From: JALOAT01 sp041685115
Lineage (GTDB): Bacteria > Pseudomonadota > Gammaproteobacteria > Thiohalomonadales > Thiohalomonadaceae
Direction of reading: 5' to 3'
Length of the DNA stretch: 64,000 nucleotides
Assembly: GCA_041685115.1 (NCBI GenBank)
Contig: JAWLGK010000007.1
Location: 1-64,000 of the forward strand
Part shown: in pieces, positions 25,488-33,539 of the stretch
Position numbering within the stretch: the stretch's first letter is position 1
Layout of the letters: each line of letters starts with the position of its first letter
Made by a program: the position numbers and the translations under genes
Notes under the pieces: model-generated
Seen by the model: the letters and a program-made list of their open reading frames with translations, nothing else
The model's database searches: none
Told to the model about the DNA's origin: nothing

Positions 25488-26246
25488 ATGACGCAAGCGC
25501 GGCGTTTTTCCTGGACACGCACCGCGGCCGGCCCGCTGGGTCTCATTGCCGCGGCGCTCCTGCTGGCCGGTTGCGGTGCGCCCAACGTACGCCCCGAGGA
25601 CGCGCCCATGGCGGCGGACCTCGCCTTTCCCGGACGCGGCGAGGCGCGCTGCGGCGAGGAACGCGCACCACACGAAGTGGTGCTGCACCTGCAACTCATC
25701 GAGGACATGCAGCGCCAGGGGCTTTATCACGCCGCCCTCGCCCACCTGGATGCGCTCGGCGAGGCCGGCGCCCAGTTGCCGCGCGCCCGCTTCCTGCGCG
25801 CCGAGTCGCTGCGACGAGCCGGTGATCCCGCGCAGGCGCGCGCGCTGTTCCAAGGCCTCACCACGAGCTGCCTGGCGGGACTCGGCTATCACGGGCTGGC
25901 GCGCCTGGAAGTGGATGCCGGCCGCACCGCGGAGGCCTTGCGACAGTTCGCTGCGGCCGAGCGCGAGCGTCCGACGGATCCACGCATCCGCAACGACCAC
26001 GGCTACGCGCTGCTGCTCACGGGCCACACCCGCGAGGCCCGTCACCAGTTCCAGACCGCCTGGGAACTGGGCGGCGGCGAACGCGCCACGGCCAACCTGC
26101 TGCTGGCGCTGCTGGTCGCCGGAGAGGAGGACGAGGCCGAGGCGCTCGCCGAGCGGGTCGGCCTGCCGTCCAGCGACATGAAACGGCTGCGCAGCGATGC
26201 AGAACAGTTGCGTCGCCAACAAAAACGCCCGGAGGCCAAACCATGA
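25488..26246 (+). CDS. tadD: TadD-like TPR lipoprotein
   Basis: A 252-residue lipoprotein: the lipobox is LLAGC after a long signal peptide. Several TPR-like helices follow (LIEDMQRQGLYHAALAHL, then NDHGYALLLTGHTREA). TadD-type lipoproteins assist secretin assembly. Its start is 1 bp after tadC and its end overlaps the next gene by four bases. Confidence 0.85.
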   Translation: MTQARRFSWTRTAAGPLGLIAAALLLAGCGAPNVRPEDAPMAADLAFPGRGEARCGEERAPHEVVLHLQLIEDMQRQGLYHAALAHLDALGEAGAQLPRARFLRAESLRRAGDPAQARALFQGLTTSCLAGLGYHGLARLEVDAGRTAEALRQFAAAERERPTDPRIRNDHGYALLLTGHTREARHQFQTAWELGGGERATANLLLALLVAGEEDEAEALAERVGLPSSDMKRLRSDAEQLRRQQKRPEAKP

Positions 26247-26515
26247 ACCGCCCGACCCTCGTGCTGCTCGCCTGCCTGTTGCCCCTCGCGGGTGCGCACG
26301 CCGCACCCGCGGCCAACGAGCCGGCGCCAACCCGCGCGGATGAGCGCGGTAGCGACACCGCCGCCTGGCTGGAGATCCAGCGCGCCGGCAACTACGCCGG
26401 CAAGCCGAGCCCCATGCCGGGCGAGGCCAAGGCGCGCGCCTACCAGCGCTATCTCAAGAGCTTCGAAGCGCCCATCCCCGAGCACTTCGAAGACCGCAGC
26501 ATGACCGGCCGTTAA
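26243..26515 (+). CDS. Small secreted protein, DUF3613-like
   Basis: A 90-residue protein with a clear signal peptide (PTLVLLACLLPLAGAHA). The mature part (TAAWLEIQRAGNYAGKPSPM then AYQRYLKSF) resembles DUF3613 proteins found in tad loci of pseudomonads. Its start overlaps tadD by four bases. The function is unknown; location suggests a periplasmic accessory to the Tad pilus. Confidence 0.7.
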   Translation: MNRPTLVLLACLLPLAGAHAAPAANEPAPTRADERGSDTAAWLEIQRAGNYAGKPSPMPGEAKARAYQRYLKSFEAPIPEHFEDRSMTGR

Positions 26516-26519
26516 AGCC

Positions 26520-28127
26520 ATGCACCGCCAGCGCGGCGCCATCAGCATCATCGCCGCTGCCACCCTGGTGGTGTCGGTGCTGATCGTCGCCCTCGCCCTG
26601 GATATCGGGCGCATCGTTCTGGAAAAGCAGCGCTTGCAGGCCGCGGCGGATGCGGCGGCGATGGCGGGGGCGCGTGTGCTGGCGGTGGAGGGACAAATCG
26701 GCGAGGTAGCCGCCGCCGCGCAGGCTGCTGCGGTGAAAAACGGTTACGCGGGTAACCTCGCGACCGAGGCCGGCGCCATTGATATTGGACACCTGCTACA
26801 CGCTGGTGGGCTGCGCGGCTTCGCCTTGGGGCCGGGTCCGACCGCTCCGGCGCACCACGCGGTGCGAGTCACCGCCACCCGCAAGGTACCGCGCAGCCTG
26901 GTGGCCGCAGGACTGCTTCCGGGTGACGTGATTCTCTCCGCCCAGGCGGTGGCGCATCAGGTGAGCACCGCCACGTTCAGCCTGGGCACCGCGTTATTGA
27001 GAGTGGACAGCAGCCGCGAAGCCACACTTCTGAACGCCTTGCTGGGGTCTATGTTGGGCACCGAGTTGAAACTCGGAGTTCTGGATTACAAGGCACTCGT
27101 CGGCGCCAACGTGGAACTCGGCGAGTTGGCTGCGGCACTCCATGTCGGGTCGGTGGACAACCTGCTGCGCGAAGAAATCACCCTTGGCGAATTAATCAGC
27201 GAGAGCATCACCATCCTCGAGGGCAGGAAAGATGATGAGAGCGCAAGACTGGCCGCCATCGCACTCAACGATCACTTGCTCAACATACCCGGCAACATCC
27301 GGCTCGGGGATCTCCTTGGGCTTGCCACCGACAGCGCCGGCGCGGCGGTACAGGTAAATGTCGCCGACCTCATCATGGCATCCGCTCAGCTTGCTACCGC
27401 TGGAGACGTGGCCGGCGTCCAGGTGGATCTGGATGACACCTTGGCGCCCCTGGGACTTGGCGGAGTTCCGGGACTCGATCTCACGCTGGACCTCAAGGTC
27501 GGCACTCCGCCGCAAATTGGAGCGGGACCGCCGGGTCCACTCGGGTGCGCCCCTGATGACTGCTACACCAGCGCCGAGGTTGCACAAACAGAGATCACGG
27601 TCAAGGCATCGGTTCTTAATCTGATTAATCTGGATATCACTATCGAAGGTGCTGGGGGCAAAGCGTGGCTTGAGGCCGTCGAGCCGCCGACACCCTCGTC
27701 ACGGGCACGCGTCCGGGTGGGAATGGAAACCGATGCCGCACGAGTCACGCTGAACGGCTCACTTACAGTCAACACGATACTCTTCGGCAAGAAGAACATT
27801 CCCCTACTGGGAGTCAACACCGAGTTGGCCGGCGGCGAATACGAGCGGACGTTCACTGGCCCATTCCCATCCAGCATGCCAGACGACAGCAGTGTGGGTG
27901 CATCCGGTTTAAACGCCCTTCAACTTTCCGTTTCCCTCCCCCTGTTGGATACGTTGGGAGTCACTAGCCTGGTCAACGCCCTACTCAGCTCCCTGACCCA
28001 CGACCTGCTCTCACCTTTGATAGACAATTTATTGAGTCCTCTCACAAAACTCTTGGGCTTGCAGATTGGCGGCGCTGATGTCACTGTGCTCCATGCAAGC
28101 GCCGGCGAAGTAAGGCTGGTGCAATGA
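26520..28127 (+). CDS. tadG: TadG-like pilus protein
   Basis: A 535-residue protein with the TadG N-terminal signature RGAISIIAAATLVVSVLIVALALDIGR and the QAAADAAAMAGA helix, then a long extracytoplasmic region. I do not see a von Willebrand A MIDAS motif, which many TadG proteins have. The middle (about 300-420) is rich in Leu, Gly and Asp. It starts 4 bp after the DUF3613-like gene and belongs to the tad operon. Confidence 0.8.
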   Translation: MHRQRGAISIIAAATLVVSVLIVALALDIGRIVLEKQRLQAAADAAAMAGARVLAVEGQIGEVAAAAQAAAVKNGYAGNLATEAGAIDIGHLLHAGGLRGFALGPGPTAPAHHAVRVTATRKVPRSLVAAGLLPGDVILSAQAVAHQVSTATFSLGTALLRVDSSREATLLNALLGSMLGTELKLGVLDYKALVGANVELGELAAALHVGSVDNLLREEITLGELISESITILEGRKDDESARLAAIALNDHLLNIPGNIRLGDLLGLATDSAGAAVQVNVADLIMASAQLATAGDVAGVQVDLDDTLAPLGLGGVPGLDLTLDLKVGTPPQIGAGPPGPLGCAPDDCYTSAEVAQTEITVKASVLNLINLDITIEGAGGKAWLEAVEPPTPSSRARVRVGMETDAARVTLNGSLTVNTILFGKKNIPLLGVNTELAGGEYERTFTGPFPSSMPDDSSVGASGLNALQLSVSLPLLDTLGVTSLVNALLSSLTHDLLSPLIDNLLSPLTKLLGLQIGGADVTVLHASAGEVRLVQ

Positions 28128-28137
28128 AAGCGATTTC

Positions 28138-31100
28138 ATGTCGACACCCATTCCAGGTATTCGCACGCTCCTCATCCTGCTCACCGCTCTGCTGCTCCTG
28201 AACGGTGTGCTCCTGGTATGGAGCATGTCCGACGGCCTCCTGCTTCTGGATGATCATGCCCGCGGCCAGGCCCGGGGCTATGCCGAGCGGGTCGCGGCGG
28301 CCTTGCCGCGGAATGCCCCGCCCGAGGAGATGCTCGCCCAGACGGCGCCCGCCCATGCCGCCGCCGTGCTGTTCACCGACGCGACCGGCGAGCGCATCCG
28401 GGTGCAGCTATCCGTGCTGGATACGGCGCGCGCCCCGGCGTGGTTCGCCGGTCTCATGACCGGCCCACAACTGGAGGCGCGCGCGCTGCTGCCGGACAAC
28501 GACGGCCGCCTGCTGGTGGTGTTCGATACCGCCGCCCTCGCCGCGCCCTACTGGCGCGCCCTGCGCATCCCGTGGATCCTGCTGAACGCCGGCCTGGTGC
28601 TGTTCGTGGTCATGGCCAACCTCTGGATGGGCCAGAAGCTGCGGCGTCTGCAACGCTCCACCGTGCCGCCGCTCTCGCCCCTGCTCAAGGAGCTGTTGCG
28701 CGAGGAACACCCCGCTCTGCCCCGTCCGGCCGTCGAGCCGAGCCTCGCCACCGAGGACCACACCTCGGACGAACAGGCCGCCCAGTACAGCGGCATTGCC
28801 CTGCTGGTGGTGAACCCGCGCGGGGTGGTGAGTTTCGCCAATGCCGCCGCCGCACAGCTGTTCGGCTATCCGCGCGGCGAACTGGTGGGCAAACCGGTGG
28901 AGCGCCTGGTGCCGCCCTGGCGCCAGGAGGAACTCGCCCGGGATCACGCCACCGCCGACCCCTTCGAAATGGAAACCCAGCGTCTCGCCCGGCGCGGACA
29001 CCTGGTCGACGTACTGTGGCATTCCACGCCGTTGCCCGGGCCGCCGGGCGAGGAACCGCTCGGCCGCGTGTGGACCCTGTGGGACATCACCCAGCGCAAG
29101 CGTGAGGAAACCGCGCTGCGCCTGCTCGGCCGCAGCGCCGAGCTGTCCGGTGATGGCCTGCTGATCACCGACGCAGCGCAGGACAACGCCGTCATCCATG
29201 CCAATCCCGCGGCGGCCCGCATCACCGGGTATGCCCTCGACGAGCTGCTCGGGCGCAATCCGCGCTTTTTGCACGGCGACGACCGCGCTCAGGAGGGCGT
29301 GCGTGAATTGACCGAGGCCATTGAAGCCGGCAAGCCCTGCCACGTGCTGTTGCACAATCGACGCAAGGACGGCGAATTGTTTTGGAACGAGCTGTCGCTC
29401 ACGCCGCTTACCGACACCGGTGGACGCGTCACCCATTTTGCCGCGCAGATCCGCGACGTCACCGCCCGTCACGCGCAGGTCGAGGCGCTGATGCATGCAG
29501 AGGCGCGGCTGCGCACTATCCTCGACGACGCGCCGGTGGCGGTCTGTATCGCCGATGCCGGCCACGTGATCCGCTCCGTGAACCCCGGCTTTACGCGGCT
29601 GTTCGGCGCCGATGCCCAGCACAGCATCGGCCGTTCGTTGTTCGAACTGTTGCCCGAAGCGGTCTGGCGCGACATCCGGCCGAGCACGCCGGGCGCGCCG
29701 GTGGGCGGCGGGGAGATCAGCGTGGCCCGCCGTAACGGCGAAACCCTTACCCTGCTCGCCAACGTGGCGGAACTCACCAGCGACGGCGAGCCATCCCATA
29801 CCGCCACCTTCCTGGTCGACATCTCCGGCCGCAAGCGCGCCGAGCAGGCGCTCGCCGAGGCCAAGGAGCGTGCGCAGGTCACGCTGGAATCCATTGGTGA
29901 CGGCGTCATCACCACCAGCGCGCAGGGCATCGTCGACTACATCAACCCGGTCGCCGAGCGCCTCACGGGCTGGATGAAGGAAGACGTTCAGGGCATGCCG
30001 GTCACGCAGGTGTTCAAGCTCCTGGACGAGGAGACCCGCGAACCGCTCAAGGACCCGGTGGAAAGGGCGCTACGCCTCGGCCGCGTGATCAGCATCACCC
30101 GCCGCGCCGTGCTGGTCAGCACCGACCAGCGCGAATTCGGGCTGCACATCACCGCCACGCCCATCCGCGATCGCGAACAGCACATCGTCGGCGCCGTGGT
30201 GGTGTTCCGCGACGTCTCGGAAACCCGTGCGGTGGAGCGGCAGATTTCCTTGCAGGCCAAGTACGATGCGCTCACGGGCCTGTACAACCGCCGCGAGTTC
30301 CAGGCGCGCCTGGAGCAGGCCCTGGTCACCGCGCGGGACGAGCACAAGCAGCATGTGCTCGGTTATTTGGACCTCGACAAGTTCAAGATCATCAACGACA
30401 CCTGCGGGCATGGCGCGGGCGACGAAGTGCTGCGCCAGGTGGCCACGCGGCTGCAGAACCTGCTGCGCGCCGGCGACATCCTCGCGCGGCTCGGCGGCGA
30501 CGAATTCGCCATCCTGCTGTACGCCTGCTCCCTGGAGGCGGCCGAACGCGTCGCCGAGCACATCCGCGAAGACATCAGCGCCTACCGTTTCGTTTGGCAG
30601 GACCGCAGCTTCGAGCTGGGCGTCAGCATCGGGCTGGTACCGGTGACGGCCGAGAGCGGCAGCACCGATGACGTGCTGCGCCAGGCAGACGCCGCCTGCT
30701 ACACGGCCAAGAGCGAAGGCCGCAACCGCGTGCACGTCTTCCAGCCTGAAGCCGAGACCAGCGCCGAACCGGCCGCCACGAGCACCTGGCTCGCGCGCCT
30801 GCGCGAAGGCATGGACCAGGACCGCTTCGTATTGTTCGAGCATCACGCCCGCCGTCTCACCAAGGACGCGGACGCACCCGAGTTCCGCCAGGTGAGCCTG
30901 CGGCTGCGTGGCGATCAGGGTGAACTGCTGCCACCCTCCGCCTTCCTGCCCACGGCGCAGCGCTACCGGCTGCTGGCGCGCGTGGACGAGTGGAAGCTGA
31001 GCACCTTGCTTGCGGTACTGGCCAAGACACAAGCGACCGGCGCCGTGTACGGCGTCAGCCTTTCGGGGCAGACCCTCACCCAGGGACAGTTCCTGGAATT

Positions 31101-31512
31101 TGCCCGGCAGCAATTCGAGCGCAGCGGCGCCGCACCGGAGGCGCTGTGCTTCGTGGTGGACGAGTCGGACCTGATGGGCAACTTCACCGGCGTATCGCAG
31201 CTCATGGTGGCCCTCAAGGAACTCGGCTGCCGCATCGGCATCGAGAACTTCGGCTACGGCCGCACCTCCTTTGCGCACCTCACCCAGTTGCCGGTGGATT
31301 TCCTCAAGATGGAAGGGACCGTGGTGCACAGCCTGCATGACAACCCGGTGGAACGGGTCATCGCCGAGACCATCAGCCGCATCGGCCGCATCATGCGCCT
31401 GCGCCTCATCGCCACCGAGGTCAACGACGAAGCCACCCTGGCCCGCCTCGCGGAGCTGGACGTGGACTACGCCGAGGGCGAATTCATCGACCCGGGCCAG
31501 CCGCTCGCGTGA
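28138..31512 (+). CDS. Membrane PAS-GGDEF protein with a degenerate EAL domain
   Basis: A 1124-residue signalling protein. Two membrane helices (about residues 6-26 and 142-162) bracket a short periplasmic part. Four PAS-like domains follow; the second reads GRNPRFLHGDD where LOV domains have NCRFLQ, so it lacks the photoactive Cys. GGDEF is intact at 786-790 with the inhibitory site RAGD at 777-780. The C-terminal EAL-like domain lacks its catalytic residues: ENFGYG near 1036 replaces DDFGTG, and EAL is absent. I expect c-di-GMP synthesis only. It lies 10 bp after tadG, so it may control pilus output. Confidence 0.9.
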   Translation: MSTPIPGIRTLLILLTALLLLNGVLLVWSMSDGLLLLDDHARGQARGYAERVAAALPRNAPPEEMLAQTAPAHAAAVLFTDATGERIRVQLSVLDTARAPAWFAGLMTGPQLEARALLPDNDGRLLVVFDTAALAAPYWRALRIPWILLNAGLVLFVVMANLWMGQKLRRLQRSTVPPLSPLLKELLREEHPALPRPAVEPSLATEDHTSDEQAAQYSGIALLVVNPRGVVSFANAAAAQLFGYPRGELVGKPVERLVPPWRQEELARDHATADPFEMETQRLARRGHLVDVLWHSTPLPGPPGEEPLGRVWTLWDITQRKREETALRLLGRSAELSGDGLLITDAAQDNAVIHANPAAARITGYALDELLGRNPRFLHGDDRAQEGVRELTEAIEAGKPCHVLLHNRRKDGELFWNELSLTPLTDTGGRVTHFAAQIRDVTARHAQVEALMHAEARLRTILDDAPVAVCIADAGHVIRSVNPGFTRLFGADAQHSIGRSLFELLPEAVWRDIRPSTPGAPVGGGEISVARRNGETLTLLANVAELTSDGEPSHTATFLVDISGRKRAEQALAEAKERAQVTLESIGDGVITTSAQGIVDYINPVAERLTGWMKEDVQGMPVTQVFKLLDEETREPLKDPVERALRLGRVISITRRAVLVSTDQREFGLHITATPIRDREQHIVGAVVVFRDVSETRAVERQISLQAKYDALTGLYNRREFQARLEQALVTARDEHKQHVLGYLDLDKFKIINDTCGHGAGDEVLRQVATRLQNLLRAGDILARLGGDEFAILLYACSLEAAERVAEHIREDISAYRFVWQDRSFELGVSIGLVPVTAESGSTDDVLRQADAACYTAKSEGRNRVHVFQPEAETSAEPAATSTWLARLREGMDQDRFVLFEHHARRLTKDADAPEFRQVSLRLRGDQGELLPPSAFLPTAQRYRLLARVDEWKLSTLLAVLAKTQATGAVYGVSLSGQTLTQGQFLEFARQQFERSGAAPEALCFVVDESDLMGNFTGVSQLMVALKELGCRIGIENFGYGRTSFAHLTQLPVDFLKMEGTVVHSLHDNPVERVIAETISRIGRIMRLRLIATEVNDEATLARLAELDVDYAEGEFIDPGQPLA

Positions 31513-31620
31513 CTCCCGCCTCGCACCAAGTAGCCCGGATGAAGCGCAGCGGAATCCGGGTTAATCGACCACCGCAATCCCGGGTTCCCCTACGTTCTGT
31601 CGCCAGGAGGTTGGACGGCG
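31513..31620. repeat. REP-like sequence after the GGDEF gene
   Basis: Contains GTAGCCCGGATGAAGCGCAG and GGAATCCGGG, the same short motifs as the palindrome at 43064-43141. No gene is seen. Confidence 0.5.
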
Positions 31621-32590
31621 CGTAGGTCACGTTGGCACGCAGCGGCTACGTGACAACGCGGCAGGAAGAACGTCACGTAGCTGCGCAACGTGACCTACGC
31701 CGACAACATAGAATTTGTCATTCCGGCGAAGGCCGGAATCCATCTTCGCACCGGAAATGGACCCCGGCTTTTGCCGAGGCGGCGTGGGCTGTGAATGCCG
31801 CAGGTGACGATGGCCACAAGCGCCGTAGGTCACGTTGGCGCGCAGCGGCTACGTGACAACGCGGCAGGAAGAACGTCACGTAGCTGCGCAACGTGACCTA
31901 CGCCGACAACATAGAATTTGTCATTCCGGCGAAAGCCGGATTCCATCTTCGCACCGGAAATGGCCCCCGGCTTTTGCCGGGGTGGCGTGGGCTGTGAATG
32001 CCGCAGGTGACGATGGCCACAAGCGCCGTAGGTCACGTTGACGCGCAGCGCCTACGTGACAACGCGGCAGGAAGAACGTCACGTAGCTGCGCAACGTGAC
32101 CTACGCCGACGACATAGAATTTGTCATTCCGACGAAGGCCGGAATCCATCTTCGCACCCGAAATGGACCCCGGCTTTTGCCGAGGTGGGTGGGCTGTGAG
32201 TACCGCAGGTAACGATCGCCACACGCGCCGTAGGTCACGTTGGCGCGCAGCGGCTACGTGACAACGCGGCAGGAAGAACGTCACGTAGCTGCGCAACGTG
32301 ACCTACGCCGACGACATAGAATTTGTCATTCCGGCGAAAGCCGGAATCCATTTCGCACCCGAAATGGCCCCCGGCTTTTGCCGAGGTGGCGTGGGCTGTG
32401 AGTGCCGCAGGTGACGATGGCCACAAGCGCCGTAGGTCACGTTGGCGCGCAGCGGCTACGTGACAACGCGACAGGAAGAACGTCACGTAGCTTCGCAACG
32501 TGACCGGCAACAGAACTCATCATTCCGGCGAAAGCCGGAACTCATCTTCGCACCGGAAATGGCCCCCGGCTTTCGCCGGGGTGACGAAGC
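31621..32590. repeat. Tandem array of about 4.8 composite palindromic repeats (202-203 bp units)
   Basis: Units start at 31621, 31824, 32027, 32229 and 32431. Each has a 79-bp palindrome (CGTAGGTCACGTTG arms with an inner CTACGTGAC/GTCACGTAG pair) followed by a second stem-forming block (CCGGCGAAAGCCGG type). The fifth unit loses the end of the first palindrome and ends near 32590. Short open frames in each unit are translations of the repeat, not genes. A lone related palindrome lies at 48511-48598 and a nine-unit array at 54440-55222. Confidence 0.9.
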
Positions 32591-32607
32591 GCGGTGGGTG
32601 CACCATC

Positions 32608-33402
32608 TCAACGCATGCCTCGCGCCGCCTTGACTGCCTCGTAGGCGCGCTTGATCTCCTGGGTCTTCTCGGTGGCGAGGCGGACCATCTCTTCGGGCAG
32701 ACCCTTGGCCACCAGTTTGTCAGGGTGGTGCTGGTTCATCAGGCGGCGGTAGGCCTTTTTCACCTCGGCGTCGGCGGCATCGCGCTTCACGTCGAGGATA
32801 CGGTAGGCCTCGGCGAGCCGCTGGTCCGATGCGGCCTGACGCGGCGGGGCGCTGCTGCCGAAATCACGTGCGAAGCGCACCAGCGCCTCGAGGTGATCGA
32901 AGTGATGCCGGCTGATGCCCAGCGCCTCGCAGACGTGCAGCAGCAGGCTGCGCTCGACATCATTCAGGGTGCCGTCCGCATAGGCCGCCTGCAGTTGGAC
33001 TTCCATGAACATCTGCAGTAGGTGCAAGCGATGGCGGGCTTCGCGTCGGAACTGGGCCAAGGCGCCGTCCAGGTCGAAGTCGGGTGACTTGCCTTCGTTG
33101 AACAGCCCGATGGCGACGCGACGTTGCTCTTCACTGAGCGCCATGCGCTCCATGACCGAGCGTGCGAAGCCGATCTCGTCCTCGCACACACGCCCATCCA
33201 CCTTGGCGACCCGGCCCATCACGGAAAAGGTGGCGGAGAAAAAGGCCAGCTGCACACGAGCGTGGTCGTCCGGGGAGTTTCCGGTGAGGCGCGCCACGCC
33301 CTTGTCGAGCTGGTGGCCGAGCACCAGCCCGAGCACGGCACCGAGCGGGCCGCCGAGTACGAATCCCAGCGTCCCTGCAATCAGTTTGCCCCACCAGTTC
33401 AT
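32608..33402 (-). CDS. djlA: Co-chaperone DjlA
   Basis: A 264-residue protein with an N-terminal glycine-zipper membrane segment (LIAGTLGFVLGGPLGAVLGLVLGH), a TerB-like central domain (residues about 50-170) and a C-terminal J domain with HPD in MNQHHPDKL. This is the DjlA order. It stimulates DnaK at the inner membrane. The gene ends 18 bp before the tandem array. Confidence 0.92.
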   Translation of the reverse strand: MNWWGKLIAGTLGFVLGGPLGAVLGLVLGHQLDKGVARLTGNSPDDHARVQLAFFSATFSVMGRVAKVDGRVCEDEIGFARSVMERMALSEEQRRVAIGLFNEGKSPDFDLDGALAQFRREARHRLHLLQMFMEVQLQAAYADGTLNDVERSLLLHVCEALGISRHHFDHLEALVRFARDFGSSAPPRQAASDQRLAEAYRILDVKRDAADAEVKKAYRRLMNQHHPDKLVAKGLPEEMVRLATEKTQEIKRAYEAVKAARGMR

Positions 33403-33467
33403 GCGACTTCCCCCACGCGGAATCGCATGATGCTAACGGCAGGCCTAACCGCCTACAAGCGGGACGA

Positions 33468-33539
33468 TTACTTACGTGACAGCCAGAACCACCAGAGGAT
33501 GAAGGCGATGAGCGTGAGGCCGATGAGATTCACTATCAT
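33468..33539 (-). CDS. 23-residue hydrophobic peptide gene after copA (possible cupredoxin remnant)
   Basis: The ATG at 33539 overlaps the copA stop region (copA ends at 33536). The product (MIVNLIGLTLIAFILWWFWL plus SRK) is a single membrane helix. It resembles, from memory, the membrane anchor of CopA-linked cupredoxin-domain proteins, whose copper domain would follow; here a stop comes after SRK and the djlA gene begins 65 bp later. It may be a functional small protein or the stub of a deleted cupredoxin gene. Confidence 0.55.
   Translation of the reverse strand: MIVNLIGLTLIAFILWWFWLSRK

Noticed and set aside
31627..32510. Several similar short frames on both strands
   Set aside because: They are translations of the 202-203 bp tandem repeat and recur once per unit.
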